From assembly GCA_033762195.1 (NCBI GenBank), contig JANRLV010000094.1:1-45813 (forward strand): 45,813 nucleotides of DNA. The letters are read 5' to 3'. Source of the DNA: SpSt-398 sp033762195 (lineage in GTDB: Bacteria; Bacteroidota; Bacteroidia; Chitinophagales; Chitinophagaceae). Shown in pieces: positions 24,440 to 32,884 of this stretch. Both the position numbers and the translations under genes were made by a program. The notes under the pieces are model-generated. The model made no database searches. It saw nothing but the letters and a program-made list of their open reading frames with translations, and had not been told where the DNA came from. Positions within the stretch are counted from its first letter, which is position 1; each line of letters begins with the position of its first letter.

Positions 24440-25459
24440 ATGAACGTTCTCGAAAACATTTCCCTCAAGCCCTATAATACCTTTGGTATCGATGCAAGGG
24501 CCAGGTATTTCGCGCGGTTCAATAGTGCCGAGGAACTGGATGGTCTACTGGATCAGCGGCAACGAAATGCGGTAAAGGATACCTGGATATGGGGTGGAGG
24601 GAGTAACATCCTTCTGACACAAGACCTCAACGGGTGGGTGATGAAGAATGAATGTAAGGGAATAGAGGAAGTGCATGAAGACAGAGAGTATGTATATGTC
24701 AAAGTAGGAGCAGGGGAGAACTGGCACCAGTTTGTACAATACTGCACTCTTCGAAATTGGGCCGGTCTGGAAAACCTGTCCCTTATTCCCGGCAATGTGG
24801 GCGCTGCACCGATTCAGAACATCGGAGCTTATGGAGTAGAGGTCCGGGACACTTTTCTTGATCTCGAAGCCTTTCATCTGGAAGAAAGGAGGATCATAAC
24901 TTTTACTAATTCAGATTGCCGCTTTGGTTATCGTGACAGTGTGTTCAAACAGGAATTGAAAGGGAAGGTCGCTATCCTCAATGTTACGTTCCGGTTAAAA
25001 AAACACCCGGTCTTTCATACCAGTTATGGAGCCATCACACAGGAATTGGAGAGAATGGGTGTGCAACAATTATCCATTCAGGCTATTTCAGAAGCAGTGA
25101 TCCGTATCCGGCATTCCAAACTCCCCGACCCTCAATTTATCGGAAATGCAGGCAGTTTCTTCAAGAACCCTGAGGTTAGTACTCAGGATTTTAACAATTT
25201 ACGTGAGCAATTCCCCGATATCGTAGGGTACTCAGTAATGGGCGATCGGGTAAAACTGGCCGCCGGATGGATGATCGAACAATGTGGCTGGAAGGGCTTC
25301 AGAAAGGGAGATGCCGGTTGTCACGAAAAACAAGCGCTTGTCCTTGTTAACTATGGTCATGCTACCGGGAAGGAGTTATTTTCCCTCAGTGAAGAAATAT
25401 TGGCATCTGTCAAGAGTAAATTTGGTGTAACACTGGAAAGAGAAGTGAATATTCTTTAA
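24440..25459 (+). CDS. murB: UDP-N-acetylenolpyruvoylglucosamine reductase
   Basis: This 339-residue FAD enzyme reduces UDP-GlcNAc-enolpyruvate to UDP-MurNAc, the second committed step of peptidoglycan synthesis. The FAD-binding part shows WGGGSNILL and LIPGNVGAAPIQNIGAYG. GYRDSVFKQ matches the type I (E. coli-like) enzyme, including its substrate-binding Tyr. IGNAGSFFKNPEV carries the catalytic Ser, and the C-terminal domain contains CGWKGFRKGDAGCHEKQALVLVN. Length equals type I MurB (about 340). The ATG at 24440 is 4 bp from a promoter box and has no SD. Confidence 0.95.
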   Translation: MNVLENISLKPYNTFGIDARARYFARFNSAEELDGLLDQRQRNAVKDTWIWGGGSNILLTQDLNGWVMKNECKGIEEVHEDREYVYVKVGAGENWHQFVQYCTLRNWAGLENLSLIPGNVGAAPIQNIGAYGVEVRDTFLDLEAFHLEERRIITFTNSDCRFGYRDSVFKQELKGKVAILNVTFRLKKHPVFHTSYGAITQELERMGVQQLSIQAISEAVIRIRHSKLPDPQFIGNAGSFFKNPEVSTQDFNNLREQFPDIVGYSVMGDRVKLAAGWMIEQCGWKGFRKGDAGCHEKQALVLVNYGHATGKELFSLSEEILASVKSKFGVTLEREVNIL

Positions 25460-25515
25460 CATTTGCAAAACAGCGGATTTTGTTTTTATCTTGTCATTCC
25501 AAAAAAACAACTTTT

Positions 25516-25995
25516 ATGAAAAAGATCCTTTTGACTTTATCCTTTGCTTTGATCGGATTTGTTGCCGTACAAGCTCAGTCCATGTATTTTGAATTAGGCG
25601 GGCCTGGTCTCGCTTCCATCAACTTTGATACCCGGTTTGCTAAAAGCGATGCTGGATTGGGTGGTCGTATCGGTGTGGGTGGATTTAGTGTAGGTACCAG
25701 TGGTGACCGCGTAGGTGTTGTTTTCATTCCCATCGCCGTTAACTACCTGATGGGCCGTGACGGAAAAAATTATTTTGAATTAGGTGGTGGTCTTACCCCC
25801 GTGATCGCTTCCAACTCCTCCAGCGATGGTGACTTTACCTCTACCTTCGGACACGTTTCTTTTGGTTACCGGATGCAGCCTGCTGATGGCGGGTTTACTT
25901 TCCGTGCCTTTATTAGCCCCGTTTTTGGTAAGGGATACTTTATTCCTTATTACGGTGGGGTGTCTTTTGGATATAAATTTGGTGGAAAGAAATAA
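25516..25995 (+). CDS. Small exported beta-rich (outer-membrane beta-barrel-like) protein
   Basis: This 159-residue protein begins with a signal peptide (MKKILLTLSFALIGFVAVQA). The mature part is Gly- and aromatic-rich with alternating strands (MYFELGGPGLASINFDTRF, GGRIGVGGFSV, VSFGYKFGGKK), ending in a hydrophobic C-terminal strand as in small outer-membrane barrels. I do not recognise a precise family. The ATG at 25516 begins the signal peptide; an upstream ATG at 25480 would spoil it. It stands alone and converges on the AAA gene across inverted repeat G. Confidence 0.78.
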   Translation: MKKILLTLSFALIGFVAVQAQSMYFELGGPGLASINFDTRFAKSDAGLGGRIGVGGFSVGTSGDRVGVVFIPIAVNYLMGRDGKNYFELGGGLTPVIASNSSSDGDFTSTFGHVSFGYRMQPADGGFTFRAFISPVFGKGYFIPYYGGVSFGYKFGGKK

Positions 25996-26017
25996 ATTCA
26001 CCTAGATCTCGCGGACT

Positions 26018-26069
26018 ACGCGGATTTCACGGATGTTTTGCTAAGCATTGTAATCCGTGAAATCCGCGT
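26018..26069. repeat. 17-bp perfect inverted repeat between convergent genes (9-bp periodic)
   Basis: ACGCGGATTTCACGGAT (26018-26034) and its exact complement (26053-26069) flank an 18-nt loop. Each arm has a 9-bp period (GCGGACTAC, GCGGATTTC, ACGGATGTT on one side; AATCCGTGA, AATCCGCGT on the other). It lies between two convergent stop codons and could terminate or protect both transcripts, though there is no T-run. Confidence 0.75.
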
Positions 26070-26074
26070 AATCG

Positions 26075-27604
26075 TTATGAGAAATCTTCGCCATCATAAT
26101 CCACTTCTTCTCCTCCGCCTAAATTGATCATCGATCCCATCAGGTCCTTGAACTCAATGCGACCATCGATCATTTTCTTGCTGATCAGCGAAAAGGAAGC
26201 CAATCCATGTAAGACAAATTCCATCAGCAGGGCCGATTCTTTTTCATTGGCATTTTTGTAGAACTTTTTAACAAGTGCATGCAGCCCTTCCACTTTATAT
26301 AGCTGCTGTACTTTATCCTCGTCTTTGGTGTGTAAGAATATATCCAGATGATTGCCCTTGTCAAACCAGTTGATCACCGGACGATAGGGGTTCTCTTCTT
26401 TTTGTTCGGGGTCCTGTTTGCCTTTGACCCTACGTTTGAGTGATTCGGGATTGGGGAAATAGTTTATGAACTGACTGCGTACAGCCTTGTCCAATAAATT
26501 CATGGCTACCTGGTAAGGACCTTCCTGTTCTCCTTCGTACACCAGTTCGATCTTTCCTGTTATAGAAGGAATAATTCCGGCCAGGTCACTGATCCAAACC
26601 TGTGTTTCCTTTTCTCCATTTACAAATGCCCTTCGTTCAGCCGTGCTGATCGCATTCTCATAGGCCGAGATCGTCAATCGTGCACTAACCCCGCTTTTTT
26701 TATCCACCAATTCACTGCCCCTGGCTTCAAAGGCCACCTGCTCGATCAGCCTTCTGCCGAGGTCACTGATGCGGACCTTTTTACTTTGCTCCTCCGTAAC
26801 CGCTGCTTCCTGTGCGGTTATCTCCAGGGCTGTTGCAATATCCTTGGGATAGTGGGTCAATATCTGGCTCTCGATCCGGTCTTTTAATGGGGTAACGATG
26901 GAACCCCGATTGGTATAGTCTTCAGGATTGGCCGTAAAGACAAAAAGAATATCCAGCGGTAATCTCAGTTTGAAACCACGTATCTGTACATCTCCTTCCT
27001 CCAATATATTAAACAAGGCCACCTGTATCCGAGCTTGCAGATCGGGCAATTCATTGATCACAAATATGCTCCGGTTGCTCTTGGGGATGATACCATAATG
27101 GATCACCCGCTCATCGGCAAAAGTGAGTTTGAGTGTAGCCGCTTTAATAGGATCCACATCGCCAATCAGATCGGCCACGCTTACATCAGGTGTGGCTAGT
27201 TTTTCTCCATAACGCTGAGCGCGGTGCAACCATGCAATAGGGGTATCATCCCCTTTCTCAGCAATCAGGTCGAGTGAATAGCGGGAGATGGGATGCAAGG
27301 GATCATCATTGATCTCTGATCCGGCTATTACGGGAATGTATTCATCCAGCAGATCGGTCATTAAACGGGCCATCCGGGTCTTGGCTTGACCGCGTAATCC
27401 CAGGAATAGGATATTGTGCCGGCTGAGTAAAGCGGTCTCCACATCCGGGATCACCGTATCCTCATAGCCCAGGATGCCGGGGAAACTATTCTCTTTGTTC
27501 TTTAGCCGCTTGATCAGGTTCTGCCGGATCTCTTCTTTGATGGACCGGGATTGATATCCCGATTTCTTTAACTGTCCTAAAGTCTTTATTTCGTTGTGTT
27601 TCAT
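26075..27604 (-). CDS. AAA+ ATPase, Mg-chelatase subunit I / MoxR-like
   Basis: This 509-residue ATPase has a Walker A of the MoxR/ChlI type, GLRGQAKT (69-76), a Walker B-like stretch IFVINELPDL, and sensor-type segment DILFVFTANPEDYTNRG. The order matches magnesium-chelatase I subunits and MoxR chaperones. An extra C-terminal region (about 380-509) is charged. It follows a VWA-domain gene after 1 bp; such pairs remodel or load metal into client proteins. The client here is unknown and no chlorophyll or cobalamin genes are near. The ATG at 27604 gives the expected start, whereas the frame upstream of it overlaps the VWA gene and lacks family features. Confidence 0.87.
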   Translation of the reverse strand: MKHNEIKTLGQLKKSGYQSRSIKEEIRQNLIKRLKNKENSFPGILGYEDTVIPDVETALLSRHNILFLGLRGQAKTRMARLMTDLLDEYIPVIAGSEINDDPLHPISRYSLDLIAEKGDDTPIAWLHRAQRYGEKLATPDVSVADLIGDVDPIKAATLKLTFADERVIHYGIIPKSNRSIFVINELPDLQARIQVALFNILEEGDVQIRGFKLRLPLDILFVFTANPEDYTNRGSIVTPLKDRIESQILTHYPKDIATALEITAQEAAVTEEQSKKVRISDLGRRLIEQVAFEARGSELVDKKSGVSARLTISAYENAISTAERRAFVNGEKETQVWISDLAGIIPSITGKIELVYEGEQEGPYQVAMNLLDKAVRSQFINYFPNPESLKRRVKGKQDPEQKEENPYRPVINWFDKGNHLDIFLHTKDEDKVQQLYKVEGLHALVKKFYKNANEKESALLMEFVLHGLASFSLISKKMIDGRIEFKDLMGSMINLGGGEEVDYDGEDFS

Positions 27605-27605
27605 T

Positions 27606-28703
27606 TCAATATACTGTTTTCCTCTTCCCCGATTCAAAATCCCGGAATATGAACGCCCCCAATTTATCCAAACTTGCAAAAAAGGCCTTTCCATTATTCG
27701 TTTCCGTAAACTCCTGCACAAACCGTTGCAAATAGGGATCGGTTGCGATCATAAAGGTCGTGATCGGGATCTTTAATTTTTTACATTGGGCCGCCAGGTT
27801 CATACACCGACTGGTTACCTTCCGGTCAAGGCCAAAGCTGTTTTTATAATAACGTTTGCCGATCTTCAAACAGGTAGGCTTCCCGTCCGTGATCATAAAG
27901 ATCTGTTTGTTCGGGTTCTTTCTTCTTCTCAAAATATCCATTGCCAATTCTAATCCTGCCACGGTATTGGTATGATAAGGACCGACCTGCAAATAAGGCA
28001 GGTCTTTGATCTCCACCGGCCAGGCATCATTCCCAAATACTACAATATCCAGGGTGTCCTTGGGATAACGGGTGGTGATCAATTCACTTAAGGCCATGGC
28101 CACTTTTTTGGCAGGTGTGATCCGGTCCTCGCCATAGAGGATCATGGAATGGGAGATATCGATCATCAGCACCGTAGAGGTCTGTGATTTGAAATCAGTT
28201 TCTTTAATGCTCAGGTCATCTTCCTGGATATGAAATCCTTCAATGCCATGATTGATCTGTGCATTGCGGATAGATTCGGTGAAATCGATCTGCTCGAGCA
28301 TATCTCCAAAACGAAAAGGACGCGTTTCCGGATTGGTTTCATCGCCTTGCCCGGGCTTTTGGGTACGGTGATCACCCTGTTTGGTCTTTTTCAGTTTGCC
28401 AAAAATGTCCTCCAGGCTTTTCTTACGAATACCCTGTTCAGTCTTTGGTGTGATCTTGATCTCCCCTTTTTGATTTTCGTCAGTCAGGTAACCCTTCTCT
28501 TTCAGGTCATCAATAAAATCCCCCATCCCATATTCGCCATCGGTCAATTGGTATTGTTTGTCCAGTTCATTCATCCAGGACAAAGCTTCGCCCGCATCCC
28601 CACTGGTATAGGTGAGTAATTGCATGAAGAGATCGAGCAATTGCTCGAATCTTGTTTTCCCTTCCTGGTTGGAGTCATAGCCTCTGAAATGATAACCTTT
28701 CAT
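27606..28703 (-). CDS. VWA-domain protein, partner of the AAA+ ATPase
   Basis: This 365-residue protein has a helical N-terminal half and a C-terminal von Willebrand A domain. Its metal-ion-dependent adhesion site is intact as D182-x-S184-x-S186 in MIDISHSM, with the later ITDGKPT loop. No signal peptide or membrane span is seen, so it is cytoplasmic. The gene is translated just before the MoxR-like ATPase (1-bp gap), reproducing the ChlD/ChlI or MoxR/VWA arrangement in which the VWA protein presents a client to the ATPase ring. Confidence 0.85.
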   Translation of the reverse strand: MKGYHFRGYDSNQEGKTRFEQLLDLFMQLLTYTSGDAGEALSWMNELDKQYQLTDGEYGMGDFIDDLKEKGYLTDENQKGEIKITPKTEQGIRKKSLEDIFGKLKKTKQGDHRTQKPGQGDETNPETRPFRFGDMLEQIDFTESIRNAQINHGIEGFHIQEDDLSIKETDFKSQTSTVLMIDISHSMILYGEDRITPAKKVAMALSELITTRYPKDTLDIVVFGNDAWPVEIKDLPYLQVGPYHTNTVAGLELAMDILRRRKNPNKQIFMITDGKPTCLKIGKRYYKNSFGLDRKVTSRCMNLAAQCKKLKIPITTFMIATDPYLQRFVQEFTETNNGKAFFASLDKLGAFIFRDFESGKRKTVY

Positions 28704-28780
28704 GTTTTTCTATTCACCAATTTACGACAATATTCCGCGGTGATAAGTAATAAATAACACGCTAACAACGATTCAGTTCA

Positions 28781-28810
28781 AAAATAAAAAAGCCCTCCGT
28801 GGGGAGGGCT
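28781..28810 (-). terminator. Intrinsic terminator of the DUF2723 gene
   Basis: Read on the minus strand, AGCCCTCC (28803-28810) pairs with GGAGGGCT (28791-28798) around a 4-nt loop and is followed by TTTTTATTTT. It lies 20 bp after the stop codon. Confidence 0.85.
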
Positions 28811-28829
28811 TTTGGATATGAAACAAAGG

Positions 28830-31800
28830 TTAATTTATTTTACCTGTATCCTTGGGTATGGTATCCTGTCCGGCTCCTCCTGGCTGCGGAATGGCAGGTA
28901 GCTGGGGAAGGGTTGATTTCGTGGCCTTCGCGGGGTCATAGCGCAACAATACCGTATTCAGTACTTCCTTGAGACTGTTATTGATAGCCTCTTCGGTGCG
29001 AAGTCCGGTGTAGAATTCAGGTTTGCTATTCTTCAGATAGGTATAATATTTTTCCTGTTCATCCAGGTCCTTCACCAGCGCCTTTCTCACTTTTTCGGCC
29101 AATACGGTGTCACCGGTTTTGTAAGCGGCTTCCATATAGATCAGGCTCGACTGATTGTGGGCATTGTAATGGGCAGCCGCCGCATAGGGGAGGTTAGCCG
29201 GGTTTACCATGCTCTCAAATTTAGTGAGCAGTTTACGACCGTCCTCTTTTCTTCCTTTATCGGCCAGGTTACCAGCCATTTCAGCAAATGCATTCCGCAT
29301 ACCCAGCAATTCACGGCGGTTGACCTCATCAAGATAGATCCCGGGTTGATTAAGGGAACCTGCCCCGAAAATATTCATCAGGCGGCTATACATCGAGTCG
29401 GTATTGTTTTCCCGGATCTGTGTTCCACCCAGGTAATTTTCGCGCATGGCCTGCTCGGTAGCCCAATTGGCCTGTGGAGCTTCTACCATTTTAGGGATCA
29501 GGCGGTAAACGGTTCCTTCCTTACGCAGGTTTTGATAAAAACCAAGATCCGGATAGGGGGCGGTAAAGCAGATCGGACGGTTCCAATCATTGGAAGCGAT
29601 CAGGGCCAGGATGATCAGGTCACTCTTGGTGATCGGCTTTCCTTCCTGAATTTCCAAACGCAGTTCGGTCATAACCGGATCCGTTGGAAGCAATGTGCCA
29701 TTGGCCTTAACCTTGGCTGTATCCACAGGTACTTTGAATTTGCGTACCGGATAATACTGTTCATATTTGGGTAAACGAAGGGCTTGCAAAACTGTGTCAA
29801 GATCATTATATACTTCCTGGTTCAGTTCGGGACGGAAGCGCAGGTAATTGCGTTTGTTTCCTTCGATATCATCCACACTGAATACGACATCCAGTGCTTT
29901 GGAACCATTCACCGCATTACGCAGTTGATTGATATACCAATCGATTCCCAACAAGCTGTTATTAACGATCCGTACATCGGGACGGATATTTTCAACTTCC
30001 TGTGCATACCAGAGCGGATAGGTATCATTATCACCAAAGGTGAAAAGGATCGCGTCTTTGGGGCAGCTTTCCAGGGTATTCCGGGCGGTTTCGCGCGCCA
30101 GGTCTTTTTTACCACGGTCATGGTCATCCCATTCCTGACTCGCCATCAATAATGGAATAGCAAGTCCCACCACTGCCAGCGAACCGGTCAGGGCTTTGCC
30201 ATTTCCGGATAGGGCATTGAAAAGGAAATAAAGTATTGTAGATACAGCGGCAAACAGGGCAGTAGACATCACGGCGGAGATCAGCATGCTGCCTCCGCTA
30301 CCCGGTGCACCTGCCATCAAAATAATGAGGAAAGTGAGGATGGAGCCGTAAGTCAATGTAGCCACCAGGTCTTTTTGTTTTTCCTTGTGTTCTTTGATCA
30401 GGCGGTAGAAACCTACCAGGGAAAGCCCGATCCAGATCGCAAAAGCGTAGAAGGAACCCACATACGCGTAATCGCGTTCACGGGGCTGGTTACCCGGTTG
30501 GTTCAGGTAAAGCACAATGGCGATACCGGTAAAGAAGAAAAGCAGGAAAGTGACCAACCAGTCTTTTCGGTGAAACAGGAATTGATACACACAACCCAAT
30601 ATCCCAAGGATAAAGGGAAGCAGGAATAACTTATTGTTGGCCTGGTTCTCTTTCAGTGATTCGGGCAATTTGGATTGGTCTCCCAATCTGGCATTATCGA
30701 TAAACGAGATACCAGTGATCCAGTTGGCATCCCTTTTATTACCCGAAGCCTGAAGATCGTTTTGACGACCAGAGAAATTCCACAGCAGGTATCTCCAGTA
30801 CATCATTCCCATTTGATAACTCATGAACCATTCAATGTTATCTCCATAAGTGGGCTTCTTCACGGCGATCCGGTCACCGGGTCTTACCACAGCGCCTTTC
30901 TGTACAGTGATCTGTGCATTTTCACCCACTTCATAAAAGTCAGGTTGTCCCTGCTCATTCTGCGTTTGCACACCTACACCGGGTGTTACTCCAGTGATCA
31001 CACTCAACTGACGGGCCTTCACTTCCAGGTCAAGCCAGTCAACATAGGTATCAAAATGGTATTGGTCATTCGATGCATCCCATACACGCGGGAAGATCAT
31101 TTTATCCTTACTATCATATACGTATTCAAAGTCTTTTCCCAACTCTTTGTATTGGGTAGAGTCTTTGCGATAACGCATCCTTGTTTCTTTGACATCCACT
31201 GGTTGTGACTCAAAAGTGGGGCCATATAAAAGCGGAGCGCTACCGTATTGTTCACGGCCAAAATAAGAAGCCAGGCTCATGGGATTGTCCACATTCGCCA
31301 TATCGATCACGGGATTCGCATTCGAGCGAATGAGGGTAGTAACATAGGTAGAGAAACCCATCAGGATGAAAAGAAAACACCAGATACCCAAACGCAGTAA
31401 ATGGATCCCTTTTTTGCCCGCATAGCGAAGCCCGGCCCAGGAAAGTAAACCCAGTAAAGCAAAGAAGAAGCTAAACCCGGAGAAGAAGGGAAGTCCAAAA
31501 CTATTGACAAATATCCGGTCCATACCTGCCGACCAACGGGGCAATAAATAGATAAATATCCATAAGGCCAGACCTGTGATCAGGCCACTCAGGATAAAGG
31601 CAAAAATGCCTCCGCGCACCGAATAGTTATAACGGCGGTAGTAGTAGATCATAACAATCGGCGGAATGGTCAACAGGTTCAGCAAGTGAACGGTAACGGC
31701 CAGACCGATCATAAAGAAGATAAACACGATCCAGCGGTCAACCTTGGCTTTGTCGGTAGCATCAGTGGCCAGCTCATCCGCATGTTCCCATTTCAACATG

Positions 31801-32282
31801 GCCCAGATGATCAGGGCTGTGAAGAAAGAGGACAAGGCATATACCTCACCTTCCACGGCGCTAAACCAGAATGTATCGCTAAACGTATAGGCCAGGGCGC
31901 CAACGGCTCCGGCGGCCATTGTAACGATCAATTGTTGTGAGTCGAGGTTCTCACCTGCCTTTACAAACATTTTTCGGGCAAAATGAGTGATGGACCAGAA
32001 GAGGAAAAGAATGGTGGCAGCGCTGGCCAGTGCACTGAGCAGGTTGACCGAGCTGGCAACATTTTCAGGGTTTCCACCGCTGAATAAAACGATGAACAAT
32101 TTACCCATCATGGAGAAGAAAGGTGATCCTGGAGGGTGGGGGATCTCCTGTTTATACGCACAGGCGATAAACTCGCCGCAATCCCAAAAACTACCGGTGG
32201 CCTCGCGGGTAATCGTATAGGTAACCGCCGCGATCAGAAACACGACCCATCCGGTGATGTTATTGACTTTCCTAAAATTCAT
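28830..32282 (-). CDS. DUF2723 (TMEM260-like) multi-pass membrane protein
   Basis: This 1150-residue protein opens with the DUF2723 signature ITREATGSFWDCGEFIACAYK and HPPGSPFFSMMGKLF, whose acidic and Pro-Gly residues mark the luminal/periplasmic loop of GT-C glycosyltransferases. About a dozen membrane spans follow (to about residue 700), then a soluble C-terminal part with DNDTYPLWYAQEV and helical repeats. Human TMEM260, from the same family, is an O-mannosyltransferase. A role in protein O-glycosylation of envelope proteins is therefore reasonable but not shown for bacteria by this sequence. The ATG at 32282 is preferred; a TTG at 32321 would overlap the promoter and repeat H. Confidence 0.88.
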   Translation of the reverse strand: MNFRKVNNITGWVVFLIAAVTYTITREATGSFWDCGEFIACAYKQEIPHPPGSPFFSMMGKLFIVLFSGGNPENVASSVNLLSALASAATILFLFWSITHFARKMFVKAGENLDSQQLIVTMAAGAVGALAYTFSDTFWFSAVEGEVYALSSFFTALIIWAMLKWEHADELATDATDKAKVDRWIVFIFFMIGLAVTVHLLNLLTIPPIVMIYYYRRYNYSVRGGIFAFILSGLITGLALWIFIYLLPRWSAGMDRIFVNSFGLPFFSGFSFFFALLGLLSWAGLRYAGKKGIHLLRLGIWCFLFILMGFSTYVTTLIRSNANPVIDMANVDNPMSLASYFGREQYGSAPLLYGPTFESQPVDVKETRMRYRKDSTQYKELGKDFEYVYDSKDKMIFPRVWDASNDQYHFDTYVDWLDLEVKARQLSVITGVTPGVGVQTQNEQGQPDFYEVGENAQITVQKGAVVRPGDRIAVKKPTYGDNIEWFMSYQMGMMYWRYLLWNFSGRQNDLQASGNKRDANWITGISFIDNARLGDQSKLPESLKENQANNKLFLLPFILGILGCVYQFLFHRKDWLVTFLLFFFTGIAIVLYLNQPGNQPRERDYAYVGSFYAFAIWIGLSLVGFYRLIKEHKEKQKDLVATLTYGSILTFLIILMAGAPGSGGSMLISAVMSTALFAAVSTILYFLFNALSGNGKALTGSLAVVGLAIPLLMASQEWDDHDRGKKDLARETARNTLESCPKDAILFTFGDNDTYPLWYAQEVENIRPDVRIVNNSLLGIDWYINQLRNAVNGSKALDVVFSVDDIEGNKRNYLRFRPELNQEVYNDLDTVLQALRLPKYEQYYPVRKFKVPVDTAKVKANGTLLPTDPVMTELRLEIQEGKPITKSDLIILALIASNDWNRPICFTAPYPDLGFYQNLRKEGTVYRLIPKMVEAPQANWATEQAMRENYLGGTQIRENNTDSMYSRLMNIFGAGSLNQPGIYLDEVNRRELLGMRNAFAEMAGNLADKGRKEDGRKLLTKFESMVNPANLPYAAAAHYNAHNQSSLIYMEAAYKTGDTVLAEKVRKALVKDLDEQEKYYTYLKNSKPEFYTGLRTEEAINNSLKEVLNTVLLRYDPAKATKSTLPQLPAIPQPGGAGQDTIPKDTGKIN

Positions 32283-32318
32283 AACGTATTGATTTGACCC
32301 CTTTTTTATCGGGAGTGC

Positions 32319-32326
32319 CAAAAATA
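32319..32326 (-). promoter_or_regulatory. Possible -7 box for the DUF2723 gene
   Basis: Minus-strand TATTTTTG is an exact TAnnTTTG match 36 bp before the ATG. It overlaps the edge of heptad array H, and no TTTG sits at the -33 distance. Confidence 0.45.
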
Positions 32327-32356
32327 ATTAATAATCAATAATTAGGAATTAAATAT
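32322..32356. repeat. Heptad array H (TAATAAT/CAATAAT units)
   Basis: Five 7-bp units run AAATAAT, TAATAAT, CAATAAT, TAGGAAT, TAAATAT. Units are close to those in array D. The stop codon of the deoxynucleotidase (32342-32344, minus) and the DUF2723 -7 box both touch this array. Confidence 0.6.
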
Positions 32357-32872
32357 ATCCCAAACCTCACTCCAGCCTCCGACCCGTCGGTGACGGCCAT
32401 TTTCCCGCAAAAGGTTATGGGGCTGGGAGAACAGGATGGTGTCCCCGGAAAAATGGTCCAGGTTCTTGAAATGGTCATCGATCATCCAGTCGGCCCGGAT
32501 GATGGTCTTTGACCCGCAGAACACCATTTGTTGCCAGGATATAAAGGGGAAATGCTGTCCCAGCCAGACCTGTTTCTCGGGCAGGCTTTGAGGAAATTCC
32601 GTGGCGGCCGAGACGATAAAAACATCAAACCGGTCGTGGAGGGCTTTCAATACTTCCTGGCTATGCGGGATCACCGGGGCGGAAAGGAAGAAACCCGGTT
32701 CATATACATGTTTTCGGCTATGCGGGAAGGCATCCAATTCTTCTACCCCGGCTACTTCGGCCAGGGATTTTCTTTCTCCAAAATCCCGTTCATGATAGCG
32801 CAGAAACTGCTCGGCCACATCGGCCAGTACACCATCCATGTCCACGGCAATACGAAGGCGGGGATTTGTCAT
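32342..32872 (-). CDS. 5'(3')-deoxyribonucleotidase (NT5C-type HAD phosphatase)
   Basis: This 176-residue HAD-superfamily enzyme begins with the catalytic pair D11-x-D13 in AVDMDGVLAD. Motif II is in FDVFIVSAATEFP, and motif III is in ADWMIDDHFKNLDHF with the Asp-Asp pair. Its size and the DMDGVLAD start fit the cytosolic 5'(3')-deoxyribonucleotidase family, which dephosphorylates dNMPs to balance pools. It is the last gene of a tight minus-strand operon (SDR, SAM adenosyltransferase-like, this gene), separated by 12-bp gaps. Its stop codon is inside array H. Confidence 0.87.
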   Translation of the reverse strand: MTNPRLRIAVDMDGVLADVAEQFLRYHERDFGERKSLAEVAGVEELDAFPHSRKHVYEPGFFLSAPVIPHSQEVLKALHDRFDVFIVSAATEFPQSLPEKQVWLGQHFPFISWQQMVFCGSKTIIRADWMIDDHFKNLDHFSGDTILFSQPHNLLRENGRHRRVGGWSEVWDIFNS

Positions 32873-32884
32873 CTGAAAACGGGG

